From positions 1-64,000 of the forward strand of contig NZ_JAIZBH010000003.1 in NCBI RefSeq assembly GCF_022267375.1: 64,000 nt of DNA, read 5' to 3'. Each line of letters starts with the position of its first letter. The stretch's first letter is position 1. The DNA is from Leptospira sanjuanensis. GTDB lineage: Bacteria > Spirochaetota > Leptospiria > Leptospirales > Leptospiraceae. The notes beneath the pieces were generated by a model. That model searched no databases, was not told the DNA's origin, and saw only the letters and a list, made by a program, of their open reading frames with translations. Positions 42,965-51,182 of the stretch are shown here, piece by piece. The position numbers and the translations under genes are program-made.

Positions 42965-43225
42965 TCAAAGATTATCGAATTTAAGTTTATATTCTATAAG
43001 ACAAACTTCGCAAATCTGGCTTACACTATACTTTTCAAAAATTGTATCGAATGAAAGGTTTCCTAATGACCCCATAATATAGAAAGGTGGAAAATTGAAT
43101 GTATCGCAGAATATTTCCTTGCATATATCATTACAAATTAAATGGATTTTATTATTTTTAAAGTCCCGATACGGGAATAAATTCTCGCATTGGCAACTCT
43201 TATCATTAGAATGCAAATGTATCAT
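42965..43225 (-). CDS. Small Cys-rich AT-rich gene (acquired)
   Basis: An 86-aa protein with eight Cys (CQCENL, LICNDICKEIFC, ICEVCLI). Its base use is much more AT-rich than its phage neighbours, so it looks like a late insertion. The C-terminal GNLSFDTIFEKYSVSQICEVC recalls a SPASM-type Fe-S tail, but the protein is too short for a radical SAM enzyme. It may be a remnant. Confidence 0.4.
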   Translation of the reverse strand: MIHLHSNDKSCQCENLFPYRDFKNNKIHLICNDICKEIFCDTFNFPPFYIMGSLGNLSFDTIFEKYSVSQICEVCLIEYKLKFDNL

Positions 43226-43360
43226 TGTGAAAAATAATTTCCATTTATCTTGAAAAAGAAATCAATTTATTTATTAGTTTTTCTGATCGACAAAGACAAT
43301 AGATCAGTCAATATCTTACCGTTCTTTCAAGTCACTTGAAGGGACAAAACAACATACATA

Positions 43361-43402
43361 AAAACGGCCTCCTAAGGGTGAGCACAATAAGGAGGCCGTT
43401 TT
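43361..43402. terminator. Strong bidirectional hairpin terminator
   Basis: AAAACGGCCTCC (43361-43372) and GGAGGCCGTTTT (43391-43402) are perfect 12-bp inverted arms with an 18-nt loop. The minus-strand arm ends in TTTT. It follows the stop at 43405 and closes the baseplate operon. Confidence 0.85.
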
Positions 43403-43404
43403 CA

Positions 43405-44976
43405 TTATTCTTCTACAAAGCTCGAAGCCGACGGACTCCATTTGAAAGAAACCGTACTTGCAGCCTTCACAGCACCCTCTGAAAACTCGTCAACTACGTC
43501 CGTAATATACCCAAAATTACAAATTTCATCTTCCGGGAATGGATAGGATTTTCGCGGTGATGTTGCGATTTGAAACGGCATTCCGGTACGAATCGGAATG
43601 AAAGGAATCTCAAACGATCCATATCCAATTTTTAATTCTTCTATGTCGCAGAATATTCTAAATAAAAGATCGCAGATTTTGGAAAGCTCGTCCTTGTAAC
43701 CACCCTTCTTTTTTAAACTTAAATTCTCTTCCCGAAAGACGAGTCCTGGAATTTTAACGTGTAAAAGTTTTGGTCCGAAGATACTTCTTAGTTTGTCTTC
43801 GTATTTTGGTTCGGAAAGAACGGTTCCAAACTGTTGAAACGTGTTTTGAATAACATGAACACCGGCGATTACGTTTTCTTCGGACTCATCCGCTTTGAAA
43901 TACTTCAAGTCCTCTAAAAGAAAAATGTATCCTGCATCGATTCCGAAACTTTTCAGATCTCTGTATTTGCCGTTTTCCGAAAACATATAAAACGGTGTCG
44001 GACGAAATACGACTTTTGATTCATACTTACCGACTTCGTATTCTTCAATTCTTGAAGAACCGATTTCACCAAATGTAACTCCTTTTCCGTAATGATCGTC
44101 GATTTCAAAGGTTTCCAGAGGATCGACAAAGAGTTCATAGAGAGGTTCGCAAAGATACGATCTAAGAATTTCCCAAAAGTTTATATACTGCCCGATTGTG
44201 AACGAACTAAGAATTTGCGATTCATATACGAAATTTTCCGTGTATGCTTTTTTCGGTGGAAGAAAAGTTAAAAGCGCATCCGGATCTTGTTCTGAAGTTA
44301 GAGAAAGAATTTTTTTGTCTGCATATCTTGAAACGTTTAGAAGTTTACAAAAGAACTCGTCCCAAAAGTTTTTTAAAAGGTCGGAGAGTTGTCCTTGTAA
44401 AAGGACTTTGGCTGCGCTTGTGATAACGCCTGTATACGCATTTTGAGTCCGTGCTTGTGGTTGACCTTCCGACCTCTGAAAGTCAATAAAAAAGTCAGTT
44501 TCAGAAAGGATCGTTTCGATCGCTGATATGTTTATCGATACATACGTTTTTCCATCCGCTGAGTATTCACGAGGTGCGGACTTTATTTTCCCGCAGTTTA
44601 GTTTTTTAAATCCTGTTTTTTTAGAACTCTCTGATCCGTTATCGTAGTAAAGAAAAACGATACTTCTTACCCGGAAAATATCCTTGAATCGTAAACACTC
44701 CCCGTTCTCAATCTCGTTTAATCTAAGAGGTTCATTTTCCCCAACCTGAACGAAATAACTTTCCCGGTAAGGAACCGATAACGAAATCCCTCCACGACCG
44801 GCGGTTAAAGACCTGTGAGAACGTATTTGAGTAACATACTCAACGGGGAAAAAAATATTTCTGGAAGATCCAGGAAGCCGAATTTCGATCGCAAGTCGCT
44901 TTGGTGGAGTTGAAATATCCGTTCGGGAAGTAATGGAAAGAATTTCATTCGAGTTTTGAAGGGAAGGCATTTCCAA
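43405..44976 (-). CDS. Baseplate-region protein, possible hub
   Basis: A 523-aa protein, beta-rich at the N-terminus (RLAIEIRLPGSSRNIFFPVEYVTQIRSHRS, GISLSVPYRESYFVQVGENEPLRLNEI) and mixed at the C-terminus. It is the third gene after the LysM-gp25 fusion and the spike, where a baseplate hub (Mu gp44/P2 gpD) is expected. No sequence signature confirms that. A terminator follows. Confidence 0.5.
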   Translation of the reverse strand: MEMPSLQNSNEILSITSRTDISTPPKRLAIEIRLPGSSRNIFFPVEYVTQIRSHRSLTAGRGGISLSVPYRESYFVQVGENEPLRLNEIENGECLRFKDIFRVRSIVFLYYDNGSESSKKTGFKKLNCGKIKSAPREYSADGKTYVSINISAIETILSETDFFIDFQRSEGQPQARTQNAYTGVITSAAKVLLQGQLSDLLKNFWDEFFCKLLNVSRYADKKILSLTSEQDPDALLTFLPPKKAYTENFVYESQILSSFTIGQYINFWEILRSYLCEPLYELFVDPLETFEIDDHYGKGVTFGEIGSSRIEEYEVGKYESKVVFRPTPFYMFSENGKYRDLKSFGIDAGYIFLLEDLKYFKADESEENVIAGVHVIQNTFQQFGTVLSEPKYEDKLRSIFGPKLLHVKIPGLVFREENLSLKKKGGYKDELSKICDLLFRIFCDIEELKIGYGSFEIPFIPIRTGMPFQIATSPRKSYPFPEDEICNFGYITDVVDEFSEGAVKAASTVSFKWSPSASSFVEE

Positions 44977-44994
44977 ATCCTATTCAAGAAAACA

Positions 44995-45696
44995 TCAAAT
45001 CGGAGGGCCGGACTTTGTTTGCGCGAGTGGACCGGGTGAATATGCGTGTCCGTGTTCGTTGAATTCCGTTCCGGAAGAAACTAGTCCCTCGTCCGATTCA
45101 ATTTTCCCGGTTGCTTTGATTTTTCCCGTCTGAGTTGTGTCGCCGGTGATGTCGACGTTTCCGTTTATTTTTAGATCTCCGGAAATTTCTAAACTCGAAA
45201 GATTGAGTTTTCCTTTTTTTGATTCGAAATCGAGTTCAAAAACGATTTGCTGGCCTGAGTCATACACTTCAATTTTGTTTGTGGTTTGCCTTACACAAAA
45301 ACCGGACTCGTGAAAATCGATTATATCTTTCTCGGGATCTAAGAACGGATATTTTTCCCAAAAAGAATTCAAGTTCGAAAGATCGGAATCCATTGTCGGA
45401 AAAGAAAATCCCTTTGTGATAACGGGACTGCGATACGACCCGCCAATAAATTCAAGCAAGACCATCTGATCTTTCTTTAAAGAAAAAGCTCTCCCATGCG
45501 CGTTACCGTTCTGGGAAAGCGCGGGTCCGAAATACCGGATATTCTTAAACGGTTCCCCGAACGTTGTGATTACGTTCGCGCGAAACCTAGGAAGAACTTC
45601 CGTAACTCTTGCAAAAACCGGAGGTGCAAAACGCGCATCCAGTGAACTTGGACGATTTTCAAACTCAAAAGAATCGTTTGAAAAATTTCCTCTCAT
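44995..45696 (-). CDS. Baseplate assembly protein V (spike)
   Basis: A 233-aa protein. Residues 15-110 are the OB-fold region (APPVFARVTEVLPRFRANVITTFGEPFKNIRYFG, QMVLLEFIGGSYRSPVITKGF). Residues 150-215 are an elongated repetitive strand region (GDLKINGNVDITGDTTQTGKIKATGKI) for a trimeric beta-helix spike. The last part (NEHGHAYSPGPLAQTKSGPPI) has the H-x-H tip typical of spikes that bind a metal. It overlaps the upstream gene by 4 bp. Confidence 0.8.
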   Translation of the reverse strand: MRGNFSNDSFEFENRPSSLDARFAPPVFARVTEVLPRFRANVITTFGEPFKNIRYFGPALSQNGNAHGRAFSLKKDQMVLLEFIGGSYRSPVITKGFSFPTMDSDLSNLNSFWEKYPFLDPEKDIIDFHESGFCVRQTTNKIEVYDSGQQIVFELDFESKKGKLNLSSLEISGDLKINGNVDITGDTTQTGKIKATGKIESDEGLVSSGTEFNEHGHAYSPGPLAQTKSGPPI

Positions 45697-47597
45697 ACCG
45701 AAAGTATCACGCTTCCGCCGGAGATACTTTCGAGTTTAAACTGAAAATAAAGTCCATCACCGTCTTGGATAACCCCTATGTAAGTCGCTCGTTTTACTCT
45801 TGGATCGCTATGGAATTGATTTAAAAATTCGTTTATGAATTTTTTTTGAGCTATCGTATCGATTGTTTCACCGGGTGGGAACGGGTTTCCGAGCTTGGGA
45901 GCTTGAATAAGCGAGCCTTGTTCTATATCGATTAAATCAAGTTTTTCGTTGATTAAAGTCTCATCCCCCTCAACGAGTGCAAGATCTCCGGTCGGGGAAA
46001 CCTCTATACCTCTGTTCTCATTCAAACGAATATCGCATCCAAGTAGCGCAATTTCTAAATCTTTAGGTTTTGGAGTTTCGGGAAGTGTTGTAAAAACGTT
46101 CGTATGTGTTCCGTACGGAATCATAACCGCACGAGGAAGCGCGCGAGAGAAGTCCCCTACTCCATTGTATCTTGCGAGTGCTTGGGCGAGAGTTTCGTCT
46201 CCTAGTTTTGTTTGTGCAATATTCTCCCAGGTCTCGCCAGAGTTTACCGGATGAATTGAAAATTCGTTGTCAACGGATGCTTGATTGAGTGCAGCCTTAG
46301 TCTCTATTAAAATCTCATTTGCAGAAACAGCAAACTTGTAAACGTCATTGTCCACCCAAACAGACAAGTCCGCGTTCGGTTGCAGTGCCATGGCCTCAAT
46401 AGATCCAGTCTCATCGACGCCGATTAAAACTTGCGAAATTAAAGAGATAAGCGCGCTACAATCGTTTAGAGAAGTATCAAGATTTTGTCGAAACTCAGCT
46501 TCGTTCGATCTGGATTTCCTGTTTGCCTCATCGATTTTTTCTGAAATTTCTTCAGCATGGAATCCTCTTCTTTTTTTGGTGATTCCTAATTCTTTCTTTG
46601 CAGATTCAAAAGTTTTACGTGCGAGTTTTCCTTGTGAGTCAAACTGGTCTTTCATCCTTTCCCAAGATCCGGTAAGACGTTTTGCGGAACTGGCAAATAC
46701 CTGAACACCTCTTGCAACTCCAAGGAGCGCACCAGAGAGTTCTAAGGGAAGATTGATTATATTTTCAAGTTCATTCATTAGCCCGGAGATAGATCGCATT
46801 GGATTGAAACCGGACCTTACAAGCGGACTTGAAATTTTTGAATCGAGTTCTTTTACGACAGTAAGAGAAAGGGAATACTTGTAAGTATTGGTATCCGAAA
46901 CCGATCTTGAAATCGTAAATCCGGATGCGGGTACAACTACCTCAACTGTGCGTCCACGGTCGTAGTCACGAAAAACAAACGCATGAGTTTTCCAGGTAAG
47001 ACGTTTTTCTGCGAAAACCTTTGTGATCTTTGAAGCTTGCGGATCATTTGAGTTGTATTCTACTCTTTCAAGGCTTTTTGAATGGTGAAGAAAAAACATG
47101 AAATCTTGAAACTCGCCAAGACCCGAACGAAAGTCTCCTCCGGCGAGACTCAAATAACTGCTTCTTACCTTGTCGTAATAACTCGAAACTTTGTTTTTTA
47201 GAATCGCCTTTCCGGCGGAGAACGCGCTTTGAACAAACCCGGAACCTGTATCGCCCGGTATTCCACTCTTTGGTGCACCCGGTAATCCTAGGTGAAAAAT
47301 GTGGAACTCCCCTTCTAATTTAATTTCCGAATTGTCCGGTCCGTAATCGATTACGGTCACACCGCCAAACGTTTTTTCTATATTCGTGCGGTATTTAAAA
47401 TTTTCCGTATAGGAAAGAGGGCCGTTTACAAAAAAATATTCCTCTCCCCCAGAAATAGAATATGATCCGTTTTTTGATTTTTCATAGAACGAGAAACTAA
47501 AAACGTTTTTGGGTTCATACGTCGGGGAGAGGCTTCCCGAAAACGCGTTACTCGTAACCGAGTTAAATCCGGACTTAGCAAGATCAAGTGCACCCAC
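45693..47597 (-). CDS. LysM-baseplate protein fused to gp25-like domain
   Basis: A 634-aa protein. The N-terminal ~300 residues are a baseplate or DNA-circularisation-like region (Mu gp43 place). A LysM motif lies at about 447-497 (HPVNSGETWENIAQTKLGDETLAQALARYNG). The C-terminal part from about 520 (IRLNENRGIEVSPTGDLALVEGDETLINEKLDLI) is like T4 gp25/P2 gpW, the sheath initiator. In most phages these are separate genes. It begins GTG 47597 and is divergent from the J block. Confidence 0.65.
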   Translation of the reverse strand: MGALDLAKSGFNSVTSNAFSGSLSPTYEPKNVFSFSFYEKSKNGSYSISGGEEYFFVNGPLSYTENFKYRTNIEKTFGGVTVIDYGPDNSEIKLEGEFHIFHLGLPGAPKSGIPGDTGSGFVQSAFSAGKAILKNKVSSYYDKVRSSYLSLAGGDFRSGLGEFQDFMFFLHHSKSLERVEYNSNDPQASKITKVFAEKRLTWKTHAFVFRDYDRGRTVEVVVPASGFTISRSVSDTNTYKYSLSLTVVKELDSKISSPLVRSGFNPMRSISGLMNELENIINLPLELSGALLGVARGVQVFASSAKRLTGSWERMKDQFDSQGKLARKTFESAKKELGITKKRRGFHAEEISEKIDEANRKSRSNEAEFRQNLDTSLNDCSALISLISQVLIGVDETGSIEAMALQPNADLSVWVDNDVYKFAVSANEILIETKAALNQASVDNEFSIHPVNSGETWENIAQTKLGDETLAQALARYNGVGDFSRALPRAVMIPYGTHTNVFTTLPETPKPKDLEIALLGCDIRLNENRGIEVSPTGDLALVEGDETLINEKLDLIDIEQGSLIQAPKLGNPFPPGETIDTIAQKKFINEFLNQFHSDPRVKRATYIGVIQDGDGLYFQFKLESISGGSVILSV

Positions 47598-47624
47598 GCA
47601 GTGAAATATAACGCGTTTGATCCC

Positions 47625-47632
47625 GTATCGGG
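47625..47632 (-). promoter_or_regulatory. CCGATAC box, minus-strand arm of divergent region
   Basis: CCCGATAC on the minus strand, 27 nt upstream of GTG 47597. Together with 47639-47646 it makes a 7-bp inverted repeat (GTATCGG/CCGATAC). Confidence 0.5.
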
Positions 47633-47638
47633 GATTTC

Positions 47639-47646
47639 TCCGATAC
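47639..47646 (+). promoter_or_regulatory. CCGATAC box upstream of the baseplate J block
   Basis: TCCGATAC on the plus strand, 24 nt upstream of GTG 47671. The spacing to that start, rather than to TTG 47656, matches the other boxes. Confidence 0.5.
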
Positions 47647-47670
47647 TAATTTTTCTTGGTAAATCGAAAC

Positions 47671-48861
47671 GTGGCTTCTCCGTACGTTCCGAAAACCGCA
47701 CTCGAGTACCGGCTTGCGATTCAAAATTATTTAATCTCACAAGGATCAAGGCTTTCAAATTTCAATCCGGGTTCGAGGATCTCAACGTGGATTTCCGCAG
47801 TGGCTTCGGTTCTTGCGGAAGGAGATCTAAGAACCAAAGAGGGATTTGAGTATTCCACTCTTGAGGGAATGTACAAAACTCTCGGCTATTCTCGTTTACC
47901 GGGTTTAAAATCAGTCGGCATTGTTCGTATTGAACATTCAGGTCACATTTCAAACCTCACTATTCCGGTTTTCAAACTCGACTTGTTCGGTCTTAGTTTC
48001 GAATCCATTGCACCTGTTACGATTCCTTTCGGTGACAGTTTTGCAGAAATCGAAGTACGAGCAACCGAGCCAGGTGTTGACTACAATATCCGACGACTTT
48101 CGATCAACACGACGGAGGGACTTGGAACTTTAAATATTGAACTCCCACCTAATACAAGAGTCTGGAATCCGTCCGACTTCTCCGGAGGTACAAACAAAGA
48201 AACCGAAGAGTCCCGTCTAAAAAGATTCCGCGATTTTATTATTTCTTTGGGTCGTTCAACACCTCTTGGAATCTATACCGCGGTAATTTCGATTCCCGGA
48301 ATCGCTGGAGCACAACTTAAAACAAACGTGAATCCGGTTTCGGGTGAGCGAGAACTCGGCTGGATTAACATTTTTGTTTCCGACGGAACTTCAAACCCAC
48401 CGCAAACGCTTCTAGACTTGGTTCAAAAAACAATCGAAGGGGATCTAAAAGACCCTGTTAATTTTCCTGGATACGCGGCGGCTGGAACTCAAGTTTGTGT
48501 ATTTCAAATTCCAGTTATCGGAATCAGTGTAAGATTCGAATTAGAAATTCTGAATACGTCCTTTCTTTCTTTGGATGATGCGTTGTCCATTGCGACAAAC
48601 AAAATCACAAACTATCTGAATACACTCCCCGTCGGTTTCGATGTACTTTTAAAACAAATCGAAGGAACAATTCTAAAAGCGCACCCCGACTTTTACAAGG
48701 TTCATGTTCTTGAATTCTACGGAAAACTTGCAAGCGATCCAATACCAAATCCAGTTCCAACGCTAACCGACATTTCCGTTCCTTCCAATTATCTTCCTAG
48801 AACCGGAGGAACCTCCGGCGGATTTATTTCAGGTATTGTTTCAAAGGTAAATCCCGCGTGA
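47671..48861 (+). CDS. Baseplate protein J
   Basis: GTG 47671 is preferred because of its distance from the upstream box. TTG 47656 would add five residues. A 396-aa protein with the J family pattern: SRLSNFNPGSRISTWISAVASVLAEGD, TEPGVDYNIRRLSINTTEGLG, GGTNKETEESRLKRFRDFIISLGRSTPLGIYTAVISIPGIAGAQL. It is the first gene of the plus-strand block and overlaps the next gene by 4 bp. It forms baseplate wedge with gp48-like and gp25-like parts. Confidence 0.85.
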   Translation: MASPYVPKTALEYRLAIQNYLISQGSRLSNFNPGSRISTWISAVASVLAEGDLRTKEGFEYSTLEGMYKTLGYSRLPGLKSVGIVRIEHSGHISNLTIPVFKLDLFGLSFESIAPVTIPFGDSFAEIEVRATEPGVDYNIRRLSINTTEGLGTLNIELPPNTRVWNPSDFSGGTNKETEESRLKRFRDFIISLGRSTPLGIYTAVISIPGIAGAQLKTNVNPVSGERELGWINIFVSDGTSNPPQTLLDLVQKTIEGDLKDPVNFPGYAAAGTQVCVFQIPVIGISVRFELEILNTSFLSLDDALSIATNKITNYLNTLPVGFDVLLKQIEGTILKAHPDFYKVHVLEFYGKLASDPIPNPVPTLTDISVPSNYLPRTGGTSGGFISGIVSKVNPA

Positions 48862-49454
48862 CCTCAAACAAACTTCTCTCAAGACTTCCGCAGTTTAACG
48901 AAACCGATCCGGTTTTTAAAGTTCTTTTTGGTGACACGGATAGACCTGAACTTTCTGTCACGAATATCAACGATATAAACAAAGGTGCGACATACAACGC
49001 GATCGAATGGCACCTCCGTTACCAAGAACTTGCAACACGTTGCGCGATTCTTACCGAGGCCGAAGGTCATTTCCTCGTTAAGTGGGCGGAGTTTTTAGGA
49101 ATCGAACGTCCTCCCGGAATGAATGATCCGGAGTTTGTCGGATACATTTTAGGATACGTTCTTTCAAACGAACTCACACTTACAAAAATTGCGGAACTCT
49201 TTCCACTTCCCGACTTCGCCGTTCTTCGGTGCGATGAGTTAGGTTTTGCATCCGAGATTTCCGCGACAGACCTAGGTCTTACCCTTCCCGGCCCTGGAAC
49301 AAAGGCCGTCTCCTCTATCGTCACCCCGGACCGTCTTGTGACCTATATCATCGTCGATGATTTTAAAAAAATCTCTGACACACAAATCACCGAACTCAAT
49401 CGAATTCTTGCCGCCGGAACCGGCGTTTACATCGGAGAAAGAAACAATGCCTGA
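48858..49454 (+). CDS. Baseplate protein of gp48/tail protein I type
   Basis: A 198-aa protein beginning GTG 48858, overlapping the J gene by 4 bp. The composition and size (EWHLRYQELATRCAILTEAEGHFLVKWAEFLGIERPPG, LSNELTLTKIAELFPLPDF) and the order J-then-this-then-fibre match the Mu gp48/P2 gpI position. It overlaps the next gene by 8 bp. Confidence 0.6.
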   Translation: MTSNKLLSRLPQFNETDPVFKVLFGDTDRPELSVTNINDINKGATYNAIEWHLRYQELATRCAILTEAEGHFLVKWAEFLGIERPPGMNDPEFVGYILGYVLSNELTLTKIAELFPLPDFAVLRCDELGFASEISATDLGLTLPGPGTKAVSSIVTPDRLVTYIIVDDFKKISDTQITELNRILAAGTGVYIGERNNA

Positions 49455-50229
49455 ATCACAAATCCCACTCACAAACAACGAGGTAAAATTCTACTATCAA
49501 AATCAGTTTCAAAAAATTGCGGCTGAGGATATAAACCGGATGTCAGGTGCTGAAAGTTCAAACTCTGCGATACCTGCGATTCTTTCTTCCATTCTTGCAA
49601 CGATCGGAAGAAACGAAAAAACGGCGATCGGGTTTGAAACGTCATTCGACAATTCGAATACAATTAAGGTTTCATCCGGGATTATCATCGATACGGACGC
49701 GGTGTATATTGTACCCGAACTAAATCTTTCTCCGAACCTTGAAGCACTTGAGGGGAATTTTGAATTTGAATTTGAAACGGCTCTCACAGACGAGAAAGCA
49801 GTTCCTATTTTTGATTCTGTAACGGAACGATTTAAACCTACCGCAAAACCTACAAGAAAAACCTATCGGACAAACCTTTATGAAAATTGGTCTGCGACAA
49901 GCCCAGCTTCTTCCGTATCTTCAAACCGGATCGGTCTTTTATCATACAGAAAATCTTCACTTGGTGGACCACTTGCAAACGTTACTCGAACTCTTCCCGT
50001 ATATGATCCGAAACTTATCGGAATCGATGTTGCTCTAAATCCAGGAATCGAAGATAACGAGTCCCTTGCATCCGCGATCAACTGGATCTACAACCATCTT
50101 GAAACGAAAGATTTTATTAAAACAACTCCATCACTCGGATACGACGCCGCAAATTTTAGAGTGAGGACGCAAGGAAACTTTGCCTATTGGTCTAAGGACA
50201 ACGGAGGTACCTGGCTCCCTTTCGCATAA
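49447..50229 (+). CDS. Tail fibre or baseplate protein, zero-frame product
   Basis: ATG 49447, overlapping the gp48-like gene by 8 bp (the longer frame from 49357 lies inside it). The 260-residue product is a fibre-type protein (MSGAESSNSAIPAILSSIL, VSSGIIIDTDAVYIVPELN, RVRTQGNFAYWSKDNGGTWLPFA). The stop TAA at 50227-50229 comes directly after a CCCTTTC heptamer. A -1 shift there would extend it by 148 codons to about 407 aa. The long form could carry the receptor-facing tip. Confidence 0.75.
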   Translation: MPESQIPLTNNEVKFYYQNQFQKIAAEDINRMSGAESSNSAIPAILSSILATIGRNEKTAIGFETSFDNSNTIKVSSGIIIDTDAVYIVPELNLSPNLEALEGNFEFEFETALTDEKAVPIFDSVTERFKPTAKPTRKTYRTNLYENWSATSPASSVSSNRIGLLSYRKSSLGGPLANVTRTLPVYDPKLIGIDVALNPGIEDNESLASAINWIYNHLETKDFIKTTPSLGYDAANFRVRTQGNFAYWSKDNGGTWLPFA

Positions 50230-50285
50230 CCCCGTCTAGTGGACCTGCCTCTCCTGTTCCAGGAGCAAGCGGTCACTGGTCGGGG
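50217..50285 (+). promoter_or_regulatory. Candidate -1 programmed ribosomal frameshift signal
   Basis: Slippery heptamer C-CCT-TTC (50217-50223) in the zero frame, a 6-nt spacer containing the zero-frame stop, and an extended stem-loop at 50230-50285. Base pairs: CCCCG/CGGGG (5 bp), AGTG/CACT, ACC/GGT, then a perfect 6-bp hairpin CTCCTG-TTC-CAGGAG. This is the standard layout of a -1 frameshift site. Confidence 0.65.
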
Positions 50286-50669
50286 AACATCGGTTCCAAC
50301 AGATACGACGTTTTCCCTTCGGGAAGTTATTCTGTTGGAGACTTTTGGCATGTCGTTGATGCTCATCTTGATTTCGGTTCTTCCGTTACAGACTGTAACA
50401 CCTGCGGCGGGACAAACTCTTGTTTCCAGCGCGGCCCTTGGTTTGACTGCCTTTCTTGTCCGGGTGGCTATTCTCGCTCGGTTAGTATTGGTCTTTGCTG
50501 GGTGGGTGGCACTGCATTTGTTCCGTGTTGCACGGTAACATGTTGTTTAAACTCATGCAATACGTGTACGATTCCAAATTGGTTTACCCGTTATCGTGTT
50601 TACAAATATGAATTTTTCCAATGGAAACTAGTCCAAACCTACCAAGTCCCCGGAAGAATATGGAGTTAA
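50223..50669 (+). CDS. Cys-rich fibre extension reached only by frameshift
   Basis: Open in the -1 frame from the heptamer to TAA 50667-50669 (148 codons). It has no ATG, GTG or TTG before the Cys-rich domain, so frameshifting or a damaged gene are the only obvious routes. Composition is protein-like: a Pro/Ser linker (TPSSGPASPVPGASG), then HWSGNIGSNRYDVFPSGSYSVGDFW, then 12 Cys in about 60 residues (DCNTCGG, DCLSCPGG, PCCTVTCCLNSCNTC), and a closing FTRYRVYKYEFFQWKLVQ segment. A disulphide- or metal-stabilised tail tip is possible. Confidence 0.65.
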   Translation, partial: RITPSSGPASPVPGASGHWSGNIGSNRYDVFPSGSYSVGDFWHVVDAHLDFGSSVTDCNTCGGTNSCFQRGPWFDCLSCPGGYSRSVSIGLCWVGGTAFVPCCTVTCCLNSCNTCTIPNWFTRYRVYKYEFFQWKLVQTYQVPGRIWS

Positions 50670-50672
50670 TCA

Positions 50673-50843
50673 CTGATTAAAAAGAAGAATACGAAATTTT
50701 CAGACGAAAGGCTTGATCACTGTCTTTCATGTTCGCTTCTCGTAAAGAGTTTTCTATCCGAAAGGTGTTCTGTTTGCAGTTGTTTTGTAAGACTCAAAAC
50801 AAAAGTAAGGTCAGAGTCTTGTCCGATAGGGCGTTGGAGTTAA
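50673..50843 (+). CDS. Small zinc-finger phage protein with non-ATG start
   Basis: Open after the fibre stop. No ATG, GTG or TTG is available. CTG 50673 has GGAG (50662-50665) 7 nt upstream, and ATT 50676 is the alternative. The ~56-aa product carries KFSDERLDHCLSCSLL ... CSVCSCFVRLKTKVRSESCPIGRWS, a pattern of small phage proteins with two metal-binding Cys pairs ending in CPxGxW. Position after the fibre is typical for such proteins. Function unknown. Confidence 0.55.
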   Translation: MIKKKNTKFSDERLDHCLSCSLLVKSFLSERCSVCSCFVRLKTKVRSESCPIGRWS

Positions 50844-50846
50844 ATT

Positions 50847-51182
50847 ATGAGTTGTTGCGGAGGCGCAAAAACATTGAATCAAGATTTAATTTTTCAACAG
50901 ATCGGACAACTCAGTCAAGTATCTAGAAGCAAAGGAAAAAAAGAGGAAGATGCGTCCAAAGACGCGTTTAATTTCGTTAAAGGGCTTTTAAAAAAAGCCG
51001 ACGTCGTCGTTCGGGCATATCCTACTTCGAATAAGGAACTTATCTTTCACCAAATGTCAAGCCAGGCATTTTCTCTTTTTCACACAAACGACAATCAGAA
51101 CGAGATTTTAGAAACCGTTTTCAAGTCCGTTTTGAATTACGTGGAAATGTCCAAAAAGCTCGCGGAGGAATTTACCGTATGA
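50847..51182 (+). CDS. Small phage protein (111 aa)
   Basis: Starts MSCCGGAKTLNQDLIF behind TTGGAGTTAAATT. Helical, charged protein, with no recognised domain. The stop codon of the preceding zinc protein lies within the ribosome-site region, so the genes are coupled. It overlaps the next gene by 4 bp (ATGA). Confidence 0.55.
   Translation: MSCCGGAKTLNQDLIFQQIGQLSQVSRSKGKKEEDASKDAFNFVKGLLKKADVVVRAYPTSNKELIFHQMSSQAFSLFHTNDNQNEILETVFKSVLNYVEMSKKLAEEFTV

Noticed and set aside
42965..43225. Radical SAM or SPASM enzyme
   Set aside because: Only a SPASM-like tail in 86 aa. There is no CxxxCxxC core, so an enzyme call is not supported.
50239..50538. Plus-strand 99-codon ORF after the fibre gene
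   Set aside because: Composition is Leu/Val-rich out-of-frame reading. The 50223-50669 frame has plausible protein composition instead.
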